A DNA stretch of 6,575 bases, taken from assembly GCA_003158885.1 (NCBI GenBank), contig PMLN01000146.1:1-6575 (forward strand), given 5' to 3'. Numbering within the stretch: the stretch's first letter is position 1; each line of letters begins with the position of its first letter. The notes under the pieces were generated by a model. That model saw only the letters and a program-made list of their open reading frames with translations, searched no databases and was not told where the DNA came from. A program made the translations under genes and the position numbers. Positions 1 through 6,574 of this stretch are shown piece by piece. This DNA comes from Anaerolineae bacterium. Its GTDB lineage: Bacteria; Chloroflexota; Anaerolineae; Anaerolineales; Villigracilaceae.

Positions 1-612
1 GATGATTTCATCCGCCTGCTCAAAGCCTGGAAGTTCTGGCTCTTGAGCGCGGTCGCTGGCGCATTGATTGGCGCCGCAGTCTATTATTTTGCCTTGCCTC
101 CTTACCGGGCGCGCGCTTCGGTCAATGTGGACTTTCATCTTGAGCAGGCCTGGCCTCAAAACACGGACCGCGAACAGTTCTATTATCTTGAACGCGAGAC
201 GCGCAAATTGGAGGAGATCGCCTGGTCCGATTCAGTGTTGAACCAGGTGGCCTCGCAGGTCAAGGATGTGACGGTGGACCAAATGCGCGGCGGAAAACTC
301 CAATTGAGCCAACCGGCCAATGGCGGCTGGCATTTCTTCGCAGACGATAAGGATCCGAAGGTGGCCGCTGCGCTGGCAGCCGCGTGGGCGCAGGTTTTTG
401 CTGTTCAAGTTCATACGGAAGTGATTGCGTCTTCCACCAGCGGACTGGAACCGTATATCACGGTCGATGCGGATCAAATCCAAAACGTTCCGACTAGGCG
501 CTTGTTGAGCGTGAGCACTTATCTGTTGGCAGGTGCGGTGGTGTTTTTGGTATTAAGCGCCATGGTTGTTTTGTTTTTCCACTCCAATCCTGTTTCTTCA
601 GGGCGGAAATGA
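1..612 (+). CDS. Wzz-type polysaccharide chain-length determinant protein, 5'-partial
   Basis: The reading frame is open from base 1, so the true start lies outside the window and 203 residues are visible. Near the left edge a short cytoplasmic stretch (DDFIRLLKAWKFW) runs into a first membrane helix (about visible residues 13-31). A Pro-Pro-Tyr turn follows, then a periplasmic/extracellular part of roughly 130 residues with the Wzz-like phrase WSDSVLNQV, and a second helix near the C-terminus (about 172-195). This two-helix layout, and a following O-antigen ligase gene, fit the Wzz family, which sets polysaccharide chain length in the inner membrane. No C-terminal tyrosine kinase domain is present: the protein ends about eight residues after the second helix. 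The stop overlaps the next start in ATGA. Wzz is the best fit, but the extracellular domain is divergent and short, so the exact subfamily is uncertain. Confidence 0.75.
   Translation, partial: DDFIRLLKAWKFWLLSAVAGALIGAAVYYFALPPYRARASVNVDFHLEQAWPQNTDREQFYYLERETRKLEEIAWSDSVLNQVASQVKDVTVDQMRGGKLQLSQPANGGWHFFADDKDPKVAAALAAAWAQVFAVQVHTEVIASSTSGLEPYITVDADQIQNVPTRRLLSVSTYLLAGAVVFLVLSAMVVLFFHSNPVSSGRK
600..603 (+). promoter_or_regulatory. Ribosome binding site of the O-antigen ligase gene
   Basis: AGGG lies five bases before the ATG at 609 and inside the last codons of the preceding gene. It supports that start and coupled translation across the four-base overlap. Confidence 0.5.
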
Positions 613-2060
613 ACAGTTCTGTGCGCCGTCTCTTTCGCCTTGATAACGTGGCACGCTTTCTTTGGGCGGCTGTCATGTTGACTTTGCCCGTTACCAGCTT
701 TCGATATTTTCCTTTCATGGGCGATGCAACCTATGTTCGTCCGCTTTCGGCCTATCCGTTGGCATTGTTATTGATCGTTTTGTTGATCCAGTTTCTTCGC
801 GATCATAAGCGTTTCACCTGGCCTGCTGCTTTCACGCCCCTCTTGGCGTTTGTCTTTGCTGCTTTGGCTGCGACTGTGATCGGCGTCCTGTTCGGCCCGC
901 TTGTCCTGCGCGGCCAGGCGTATTGGGGCCGCGCCATCCGTGCCTGGGCAACGTTGATCATCGGTTTGGCTTTCTTCGTTGCAGCGGTTTGGATGAACCG
1001 CAGCGAAGATGAACTGCGTTTCACCGTCAAATGGATGCTGGCGGGTTTCGTAATTGACATTTTATGGAGCGGCGTTCAGGGTGCAACGTTCTACTTGCAC
1101 ATCCTGCCCAAACCGTTGGTGACACTTTGGCAGCGCGTTTTTTCGATGCGCGAATTGATCCGGACGAATCGAATCTCCGGGATGGCGTATGAACCCGCCT
1201 GGCTGGCAGGTGAGATCGCGACGATCTATTTGCCGTGGCTTTTCGCTTCGCTCCTGACCCGCATGCGGATGACGCGTTTCAAATGGCTGGAACTGGTTCT
1301 GTTGGCTTGTGCCGCGCTCTTGTTGTTGGCTACCTTCTCACGCGGCGGACTTGCAACAGTTGCCATCACGATATTCCTCACTTTATTATTTATCGGCGGC
1401 GAATATATACGCGCCGCCTGGCATTGGTTCGTTTCCGGTTTCCATGGCGCAAAGGGAGTGATCTTGCGCGTGGTCATGATCACGGCTGTGATTGTGACCG
1501 CGTTGGGTGCACTTTGGTTCCTTAACCGCAAGAATTATATTTCCCGGCTGTGGAACACGCAGGCTGCCAGTGTGCAGGATTTCCTGATCCAGAATTCAGC
1601 CGGTGCGCGTGTGGCCTATATTTGGGGCACACTCGGCGCATATCGCGATCACCCGTGGACGGGTGTGGGATTGGGCGCCAGCGGTTTCTACATATACCAA
1701 AATTTGCCTGATTGGGTCATGACTTTTTTGCCCGAAATCGCCTCACAACTTAGCCCGGCCAGCACGCTCTACCCGAACCCTAAGAATCTATATGTGCGCC
1801 TTTTGGCGGAAACAGGCTTGGTCGGCTTCTTCCTTTTTGCTGCCTTCCAACTTTTTGTTTTAGGCGATATGATTGCAGTGCTGAAACAGCGTGTGCCAAT
1901 TTGGCGTTATTTGGGAATCGCTGCGCTGTTTTCATGGCTCGGGATTATTTTTTACAATATGACCCAGGATTCCTTTGCCACACCCAATATCTGGCTGAAC
2001 CTCGGAATTTTCGTTGGGATGACGGCGCTATCACTTCAAACCACCGCCGAAATTCCGTGA
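609..2060 (+). CDS. O-antigen ligase / polymerase family membrane protein (Wzy_C)
   Basis: This is a 483-residue hydrophobic protein with about ten or more predicted membrane helices. Family signs are the FSRGG motif (residues 243-247, conserved Arg245) at the end of a helix, and a large loop (about 305-400) holding SAGARVAYIWG, then DHPWTGVGLG (347-356, His348), then KNLYVRLLAETGLVG (392-406). This is the usual order in Wzy_C proteins, which either transfer polymerised glycan from undecaprenyl diphosphate to an acceptor or polymerise repeat units at the outer face of the inner membrane. The sequence alone cannot separate ligase from polymerase. The ATG overlaps the stop of the upstream Wzz-like gene by four bases and has a ribosome binding site, so the pair is likely one operon. 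Nothing suggests truncation. Confidence 0.85.
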   Translation: MNSSVRRLFRLDNVARFLWAAVMLTLPVTSFRYFPFMGDATYVRPLSAYPLALLLIVLLIQFLRDHKRFTWPAAFTPLLAFVFAALAATVIGVLFGPLVLRGQAYWGRAIRAWATLIIGLAFFVAAVWMNRSEDELRFTVKWMLAGFVIDILWSGVQGATFYLHILPKPLVTLWQRVFSMRELIRTNRISGMAYEPAWLAGEIATIYLPWLFASLLTRMRMTRFKWLELVLLACAALLLLATFSRGGLATVAITIFLTLLFIGGEYIRAAWHWFVSGFHGAKGVILRVVMITAVIVTALGALWFLNRKNYISRLWNTQAASVQDFLIQNSAGARVAYIWGTLGAYRDHPWTGVGLGASGFYIYQNLPDWVMTFLPEIASQLSPASTLYPNPKNLYVRLLAETGLVGFFLFAAFQLFVLGDMIAVLKQRVPIWRYLGIAALFSWLGIIFYNMTQDSFATPNIWLNLGIFVGMTALSLQTTAEIP

Positions 2061-2072
2061 GTTAGGACCGCC

Positions 2073-2087
2073 CTTTGTATGACAAAG
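2073..2087. repeat. Small inverted repeat between the ligase and kinase genes
   Basis: CTTTGT and ACAAAG form a perfect 6-base inverted repeat around a 3-base ATG loop. A T5 run sits eight bases downstream (2096-2100) and a T9 run at 2112-2120. It could be a weak intrinsic terminator for the polysaccharide genes or an operator for the kinase gene. The stem is short and AT-rich, so a strong terminator is unlikely. Confidence 0.3.
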
Positions 2088-2122
2088 ATATAACCTTTTT
2101 ACCCGCCCTTCTTTTTTTTTGT

Positions 2123-2128
2123 TATCAT
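2123..2128 (+). promoter_or_regulatory. Candidate -10 element giving a leaderless kinase transcript
   Basis: TATCAT is one mismatch from TATAAT. It ends six bases before the ATG at 2135, so transcription would begin at or next to the start codon. The preceding bases are a T-tract with no Shine-Dalgarno sequence. No convincing -35 is seen. A second hexamer, TATAAC at 2089-2094, would give a leader of about 35 bases instead. Confidence 0.4.
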
Positions 2129-2134
2129 TAACCC

Positions 2135-3883
2135 ATGCGGACTTACGAGACTCCTTACGTTACTGACTGGTTCGCGATTTCCTTGCGCTGGGTGTCCATG
2201 CTTGGATGGGTGGTATCTCTTGCGCTGGGACGTGCGCTGACGTTGCCGCTTATCTGGCCGGTTGCCTTACTGGCCGTGTGGAATTTGGCGATGACCGCGC
2301 TCGCCAGCTTTAATGCTCGTATTAATTATCATCGTCAGCTCAATCTGGCGGTTGATGTTTTGTTGAGCGGGATCTTCTTCTGGGCGCAGGGCGGTGCAGT
2401 CGGCCCGGTTGCATGGGCGATTATTTTACCCATCCTGACCGGCGCGGTGTATTTCGAACATTGGGGTGCATTGACCAGCGCCGCCTGGTCTGTCCTTCTC
2501 TTGCTGGCAAATGCTTATTTTTATATGCGCAGTTTATCCCTGCTGGCAATTGGCTGGAGCGTGGGATATTTGATCCTGGGCGGGCTGTTTGGATTACTCG
2601 GCAGGCAGTTGGCCGTCCGTTTGCGTGATGTGCGTCGGAAATGGCTCGAAAATGAGGACAGGAAGCATTCGATCCAAAGTGAACGCTTGCGCGCCATTTA
2701 TGAATTGACTTCCGCATTGACTGGTACCCTCTCCTACACGCGGGTGCTCGATTCCGCCCTTGACCTTGGATTTACCGCGCTCAACCCCGACTCCAGTCAA
2801 TCCGGGAATGATGACCCGCTGGTCAGCGCGGTTTTGTTATTTAAGGGCGGATATCTGTATGTTGGGTCGGCGCGGCGTTTCACGCAAGCAGACATGCGCC
2901 TTACGTTTCCCGCCACGGAAGGAATTTTGCAAAAAGTCTTTGATGAAGCCGAACCGTTTTTTTCCAACAGCATCGGCTATGACCCGGAACTCGGAAGGGT
3001 AATTGCCTTCCGCAACTGCAACTCCGCTTACTGCTTCCCATTGCGAAGCGGGTTTAACGTTTATGGTGCGATGATTTTTGCCCACCCCGATGCCGACTAC
3101 TTTGGGCCTGATCGCCGTAATGTGCTTGATATAATCGGCCGCCAGTCGGTCGTGGCGATCCAGAATGCGCGTTTGTATCAGGAACTGGTCGAAGAAAAGG
3201 AGCGCATGATCGATGTGCACGAGGAGGCGCGCAAGAAATTGGCGCGCGACCTGCACGATGGGCCGACTCAGTCGGTGGCCGCCATAGCAATGCGTATCAA
3301 CATTGTCCGCCGCCTGGTGCAAAAAGACCCGAAATCTGCATTGGATGAATTGTCCAAGATCGAGGAACTGGCGCACCGCACCACCAAGGAAATCCGCCAT
3401 ATGCTTTTCACTCTCAGGCCGCTTATTCTGGAATCGCAGGGCCTGGGAGCCGCGCTCAGATCCATGGCTGATAAAATGCGCGAAACATTCAACCAGAATG
3501 TGACGATTACGATTGACGAAAATATTGCCTCGCAAATGGAAATGGGCAAGCAGGGCGTGGTTTTCTACATTATTGAAGAGGCGATTAACAACGCCCGCAA
3601 ACATGCCGGCGCCCCGAACATCTGGGTACGGTTGGGAACATTTCAGCCGGGGCTGGTTTTGCTTGAAGTGGAAGATAACGGGATTGGTTTTGATGTGGAA
3701 GCGATGAACAAGGCGTATGATAATCGTTCCAGCCTCGGTATGGTCAATTTGCGCGAGCGGACTGAATTGGTGAACGGCTTGCTGAATATTCAATCTGCAA
3801 TTGGAAAAGGGACCAAGGTCCAGGTTTATATTCCCCTCACCGAAGAGGCGGCTGATCGATTACATCGCGCCCGGTCACACTAA
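2135..3883 (+). CDS. Membrane-bound GAF-domain sensor histidine kinase (NarX/DegS/LiaS class)
   Basis: The 582-residue product has about six hydrophobic segments in residues 12-155, then a basic, helical linker (about 160-190), a GAF-like sensor domain (about 187-345) and a second short coiled coil leading into the catalytic core. The HisKA_3 phosphoacceptor box ARKKLARDLHDGPTQS places the phosphorylated histidine at His374. The ATPase domain follows: N box EEAINNARKHA (481-491), G1 box EDNGIGF (513-519), the SSLGMVNLRER segment (532-542) and GKGT (557-560). All key residues are intact, so it should be an active kinase that autophosphorylates and passes phosphate to a NarL/LuxR-type regulator, by family precedent. 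No regulator gene lies in the window. The GAF domain carries Cys295 and Cys300, which could matter for sensing. The signal is unknown. The start has no ribosome binding site. Confidence 0.92.
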   Translation: MRTYETPYVTDWFAISLRWVSMLGWVVSLALGRALTLPLIWPVALLAVWNLAMTALASFNARINYHRQLNLAVDVLLSGIFFWAQGGAVGPVAWAIILPILTGAVYFEHWGALTSAAWSVLLLLANAYFYMRSLSLLAIGWSVGYLILGGLFGLLGRQLAVRLRDVRRKWLENEDRKHSIQSERLRAIYELTSALTGTLSYTRVLDSALDLGFTALNPDSSQSGNDDPLVSAVLLFKGGYLYVGSARRFTQADMRLTFPATEGILQKVFDEAEPFFSNSIGYDPELGRVIAFRNCNSAYCFPLRSGFNVYGAMIFAHPDADYFGPDRRNVLDIIGRQSVVAIQNARLYQELVEEKERMIDVHEEARKKLARDLHDGPTQSVAAIAMRINIVRRLVQKDPKSALDELSKIEELAHRTTKEIRHMLFTLRPLILESQGLGAALRSMADKMRETFNQNVTITIDENIASQMEMGKQGVVFYIIEEAINNARKHAGAPNIWVRLGTFQPGLVLLEVEDNGIGFDVEAMNKAYDNRSSLGMVNLRERTELVNGLLNIQSAIGKGTKVQVYIPLTEEAADRLHRARSH

Positions 3884-3886
3884 AAT
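3881..3886 (+). promoter_or_regulatory. Candidate -10 element for the alpha/beta hydrolase gene
   Basis: TAAAAT is one mismatch from TATAAT and ends seven bases before the ATG at 3894. Its first three bases are the kinase stop codon. No Shine-Dalgarno sequence lies between it and the ATG, so either a leaderless transcript or re-initiation after the kinase stop could explain translation. A -35 element is not clear. Confidence 0.33.
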
Positions 3887-3893
3887 CCCGGTT

Positions 3894-4667
3894 ATGCCCA
3901 TTGCTGCAGGTTTATATTATTTTGCTCATGAAGCGGGCGACCATTCTCATCCGCCCGCCATTTTCATTCACGGCGCGGGTGGTAGTCATTTGTCGTGGCC
4001 GCCTCAGCTCAGGCGTTTGCCGGATCAATGCATATTTGCCCCGGACCTGCCAGCGCATGGCAGGTCGGAAGGCATTGGGCAGCATGCCATTGAAGATTAC
4101 GTTCACGATATCCTTGAATTCATGTCGGAAATTGGAATTTATTCGGCGGTTCTCGTAGGACATTCGATGGGGAGCGCAGTGGCGCTTTCAGCCGCAATTC
4201 ATTTTCCAGAGCACGTGACTGCTTTGTGCCTGATCGGAAGCGGCGCGCGCTTGCGCGTTGCTCCTGCTCTTTTACGTGCCGCCTCCAATCCATCCGCCTT
4301 TGAAAGCGCGGTGCAAATGATCAACGATGCTTCCTTCTCATCGCAATCCGGCCGGGTGAAGGAATTATCGACGCAGCGGATGCTGGAGACTCGTCCGGCG
4401 GTTCTTTACGGCGACCTGCTGGCCTGCGATGCCTTCGATGTGAAGGATCAACTCGACAATCTTTCGATTCCGACTCTGATCGTTTGCGGCATGGATGATC
4501 GAATGACGCCTTTGCATGATTCGCAGTTTTTGCGCGATCATATTGCCGGGGCGCGCCTCGAAGTGATCTCGAACGCGGGTCACATGGTGATGCTTGAACA
4601 GCCGGACAGGATCTCCGACCTTATGGCTGATTTTCTTAATTCGATTCCCCGCCGGGTTGGAAAATAA
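3894..4667 (+). CDS. Alpha/beta hydrolase fold protein
   Basis: From the ATG at 3894 the product is 257 residues, a normal size for a single-domain alpha/beta hydrolase. Visible motifs are the oxyanion-hole HGAGG (26-30), the DLPAHGRS turn (51-58), the nucleophile elbow GHSMGS (89-94, Ser91), the acid in CGMDDRMTP (most likely Asp202) and the histidine in NAGHMVMLEQP (His230). The triad is complete, so it is probably an active esterase, lipase or C-C bond hydrolase in the cytoplasm, since there is no signal peptide. The substrate cannot be read from the sequence. A TTG start at 3801 is in frame but would add 31 residues that merely overlap the kinase C-terminus and precede the fold. The gene begins 10 bases after the kinase stop, so the two may be expressed together. 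Confidence 0.88.
   Translation: MPIAAGLYYFAHEAGDHSHPPAIFIHGAGGSHLSWPPQLRRLPDQCIFAPDLPAHGRSEGIGQHAIEDYVHDILEFMSEIGIYSAVLVGHSMGSAVALSAAIHFPEHVTALCLIGSGARLRVAPALLRAASNPSAFESAVQMINDASFSSQSGRVKELSTQRMLETRPAVLYGDLLACDAFDVKDQLDNLSIPTLIVCGMDDRMTPLHDSQFLRDHIAGARLEVISNAGHMVMLEQPDRISDLMADFLNSIPRRVGK
4044..4066. repeat. Perfect 9-base inverted repeat inside the hydrolase gene
   Basis: GACCTGCCA and TGGCAGGTC flank a 5-base GCGCA loop. The repeat encodes the conserved DLPAHGRS turn of the hydrolase, so protein constraint may explain it. No T-tract follows, so it is not a terminator. Confidence 0.35.
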
Positions 4668-4706
4668 GGATTTACACTCGATCTGCCGCCGGATGCTGAA
4701 AGGCTG
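4668..4706. other. Short convergent intergenic gap
   Basis: Thirty-nine bases separate the stop codons of the hydrolase (+) and rdgB (-) genes. I see no GC-rich hairpin with a T-tract on either strand, so transcripts from the two sides may run into each other or end by another route. Confidence 0.5.
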
Positions 4707-5321
4707 CTAAAGGCCGAAAACCTCTTTAAGGATTGTCTTTGCATTCATGACTGCCCGTGCCCGGTGACTCAGGCGATTCTTTTCTTCCATACTCAGTTCG
4801 GCCATGTTGCGATTCATTTCGGGAATAAAAAATATGGGATCATATCCAAAACCGCCTGTGCCGCGTTCTTCAGGGATGATCTCGCCTTTGCATTCGCCGC
4901 TTGCAAATTGGACGGAGGCATTGCCCGGAATGGCAATCGCGATTGTGGCATGAAAGACCGCATTCCACGGACGGGGTTTATTGCGTAAATTGGCCAAAAG
5001 AAATGCGCGTCGTTCTGCATCGGTGGCATTCGGCTTGGATAAATAACGGTTGGAGTAAAGCCCGGGCGCGCCGTCGAGCGCATCCACTTCGAGTCCCGAA
5101 TCGTCGGCTAATGAGATTAACCTGCTGGCGCGGGCGAAAGCCACGGCTTTTTTTTCTGCGTTCTCGGCGTAGGTGTTTCCATCTTCTTTTACATCAAGCT
5201 TTAAGCCTATATCATTGGGAGTCATCAGTTCGACGTTGATATCTTTGAGCAAGTCCTGGATTTCTTCCACTTTGCCTTTATTGTTTGTAGCGATTAACAG
5301 TTTCTGCATCGGTTTTCCCAT
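4707..5321 (-). CDS. rdgB: XTP/dITP diphosphatase (RdgB/HAM1 family)
   Basis: The protein hydrolyses non-canonical purine triphosphates (XTP, ITP, dITP) to monophosphate and pyrophosphate, keeping them out of DNA and RNA; it acts in the cytoplasm. At 204 residues it is close to the usual length of about 200. Family motifs are all present: the nucleotide-binding TNNKGK (12-17), LADDSGLEVDAL (71-82, probable catalytic Asp74), GAPGLYSNRY (84-93), GFGYDPIFF (157-165) and SHRARA (185-190). Two starts are possible. The ATG at 5321 has an AAAGG sequence about nine bases upstream and is chosen here. The ATG at 5309 would match the N-terminus typical of the family (MQKLLIATNN). The gene begins 3 bases after the queG stop, so it is almost certainly co-transcribed with it. 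Confidence 0.95.
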   Translation of the reverse strand: MGKPMQKLLIATNNKGKVEEIQDLLKDINVELMTPNDIGLKLDVKEDGNTYAENAEKKAVAFARASRLISLADDSGLEVDALDGAPGLYSNRYLSKPNATDAERRAFLLANLRNKPRPWNAVFHATIAIAIPGNASVQFASGECKGEIIPEERGTGGFGYDPIFFIPEMNRNMAELSMEEKNRLSHRARAVMNAKTILKEVFGL

Positions 5322-5324
5322 TAA

Positions 5325-6389
5325 CTATGAACCTTTATGTATTTGCTCTAATGCCCACTTTGCATGTTCCTGCACCATCGGTTCGGGGCTGTTTGATGCC
5401 TTCTTGAGCGCAGGGATGGAGGCTGGGTCCTTGGAGTTGCCTAATGCGGTTGCCACATTTCGCAGATAACCGCCGCGTTTTGTCCGTTTGACCGGGCTGT
5501 TTTTGAATTTGCGGTTGAACTCCTCCGGCGTCATTTCCAATTCATGGATCAGATTCGGATTCGGAATATCGTCGCGCGCGGCGAGTGCCGGGTCGCCATC
5601 CGGCGCAGCGAAGCGATTCCACGGGCAGACTATTTGGCAGACATCACATCCAAAGATCCAATTACCGATGGAGGAGCGCAGCTCGGTCGGAAGTTCCTCT
5701 TTGAGTTCGATTGTGAGATATGAAATGCAGCGCCACGCATCGATCGTCCGATCCGGAAGAATACATTGCGTGGGACAGGCTTCCAGGCATCGCCTACAGG
5801 TGCCGCATGGATCGGTTTGGAAAGGTGCGTCAGGTTCCAGTTCGATGCCAAGCAGGATTTCAGCGATGAGGAAATACGAGCCGTGACGCGGATGAATAAG
5901 GCAGGTATTCTTGCCGATCCATCCCAAACCGGCGCGCTGGGCTAAATCTCTCTCGAGGATTGGGCCTGTATCGGTATACCAGCGATGGGGAAACGGATGG
6001 CCAACCTGTTCTTCGATGAAGGAAACAAGCTTCTGCAGGCGTTCAGGGATCACAAGATGATAATCGTCTCCCCTCGCATATGCCGCGATCTGTCCCCTCA
6101 CCTCCTGCCCCTCTCCCAATTTTGGGGGAGGCTGGGTGGGGGCAGGCTTTGAATATGGAAGCGCCAGTACCAGGATGGATTTGCACTCTGGCAGAATCAA
6201 GCGCGGATCCGCACGGCGGGCGCTGGAATGATGATCCGCTAAATACCCCATGGTTCCTTGTTTTCCTTGCGCCAGCCAGTTTTCAAAAACGGATAAATGG
6301 GAAGGCGGGTCGGGAGTCGTTACGCCGGCCAGGATAAATCCCAGCCGGCGCGTTTCATTGAGGATGGCCTGCTTGAGGGCTTCGTTCAC
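5325..6389 (-). CDS. queG: Epoxyqueuosine reductase
   Basis: QueG reduces epoxyqueuosine to queuosine at the wobble base of tRNAs for Asp, Asn, His and Tyr, using cobalamin and two [4Fe-4S] clusters. The 354-residue product has the family signature YTDTGPILERDLAQRAGLGWIG (138-159, catalytic acid most likely Asp140), the first ferredoxin-type motif CGTCRRCLEACP (195-206), RCISYLTIE (220-228) and the second motif CDVCQIVCPWN (248-258). A HEAT-like helical tail (about 308-350) closes the protein, as in other members. The start is a GTG whose GTGA overlaps the stop of the upstream Ig-domain gene. Residues about 81-99 (KPAPTQPPPKLGEGQEVRG) sit in a normally variable loop before IAAYARGDDYH and are encoded by a palindromic repeat. 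No catalytic or cluster residue is missing. Confidence 0.95.
   Translation of the reverse strand: MNEALKQAILNETRRLGFILAGVTTPDPPSHLSVFENWLAQGKQGTMGYLADHHSSARRADPRLILPECKSILVLALPYSKPAPTQPPPKLGEGQEVRGQIAAYARGDDYHLVIPERLQKLVSFIEEQVGHPFPHRWYTDTGPILERDLAQRAGLGWIGKNTCLIHPRHGSYFLIAEILLGIELEPDAPFQTDPCGTCRRCLEACPTQCILPDRTIDAWRCISYLTIELKEELPTELRSSIGNWIFGCDVCQIVCPWNRFAAPDGDPALAARDDIPNPNLIHELEMTPEEFNRKFKNSPVKRTKRGGYLRNVATALGNSKDPASIPALKKASNSPEPMVQEHAKWALEQIHKGS
5331..5336 (-). promoter_or_regulatory. Ribosome binding site of rdgB
   Basis: AAAGGT on the minus strand lies nine bases before the ATG at 5321, inside the last codons of queG. It favours that ATG over the in-frame one four codons later. Confidence 0.5.
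6092..6147. repeat. GC-rich palindromic repeat inserted within queG
   Basis: Outer arms CCTGCCCC (6104-6111) and GGGGCAGG (6139-6146) and inner arms CTCCCAA (6113-6119) and TTGGGGGAG (6122-6130, one bulged G) form an imperfect hairpin with a flanking CCCCTCACCT. The composition differs sharply from the rest of queG, and the pattern resembles the CCTCACCCC...CTCTCCC...GGGGGAGG repeats scattered in many bacterial genomes. It is read in frame as about 19 residues rich in Pro, Gly and Glu. A single copy is visible here, so its dispersed nature is inferred. Confidence 0.6.
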
Positions 6390-6574
6390 TTCACAACAAT
6401 TTTGACATACAGGGGTTTTGCATGCGCCGTACCCTGAATATTACTTCCGAAGAAGAGCCGACCGCTTGCATTTTCAAGCGTCCAAGCGCTGGAATACGAA
6501 CCCAGTTGAGTTGGCGCTATAAAGTTGACCGATATTTCTATTTCCTGGCCGGGGGCAACCGGGAGAGGCAGGGG
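6386..6574 (-). CDS. C-terminal end of an NBR1-Ig-like (FW) domain protein, 5'-partial
   Basis: On the minus strand a frame is open from the window edge to a TGA at 6388-6386, giving 62 residues. They match the second half of the NBR1-type Ig-like (four-tryptophan, FW) domain: LPVAPGQEIEISVNFIAPTQ (4-23), then GSYSSAWTLENASG (25-38), LFFGSN (40-45) and a final strand PLYVKIVVK (54-62) directly before the stop. In bacteria this domain is found in surface or secreted proteins, often at a terminus, and is thought to mediate binding; what this one binds cannot be read. Its stop overlaps the queG GTG start (GTGA, 6389-6386), so the two are in one operon. The rest of the protein, including any signal peptide or catalytic domain, lies beyond the right edge. 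Confidence 0.78.
   Translation of the reverse strand, partial: PLPLPVAPGQEIEISVNFIAPTQLGSYSSAWTLENASGRLFFGSNIQGTAHAKPLYVKIVVK

Noticed and set aside
43..45. A TTG start for the Wzz-like gene
   Set aside because: The frame continues to base 1 with residues typical of the cytoplasmic lead-in to the first Wzz helix, so the gene is cut by the window edge rather than starting here.
1226..1531. Open frames on both strands overlapping the ligase gene
   Set aside because: They sit inside a well-supported membrane protein gene and encode no recognisable domain or membrane pattern.
2837..3793. A 318-codon open frame on the minus strand opposite the kinase gene
   Set aside because: It lies fully antisense to a kinase with all catalytic motifs, its translation resembles no family I know, and no start signal was seen. 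It is best explained as a by-product of codon use.
3801..3893. An upstream TTG start for the alpha/beta hydrolase
   Set aside because: The extra 31 residues overlap the kinase C-terminus in another frame, show no fold signal, and precede an ATG that gives a normal-length hydrolase with a -10-like hexamer in front.
5173..5469. A plus-strand open frame across the queG-rdgB junction
   Set aside because: It is antisense to two genes with strong family motifs and has no recognisable product.
6104..6146. The queG palindrome as an intrinsic terminator
   Set aside because: It lies within queG's reading frame, about 760 bases before its stop, and no T-tract follows it on the minus strand; the coding frame continues intact through it.
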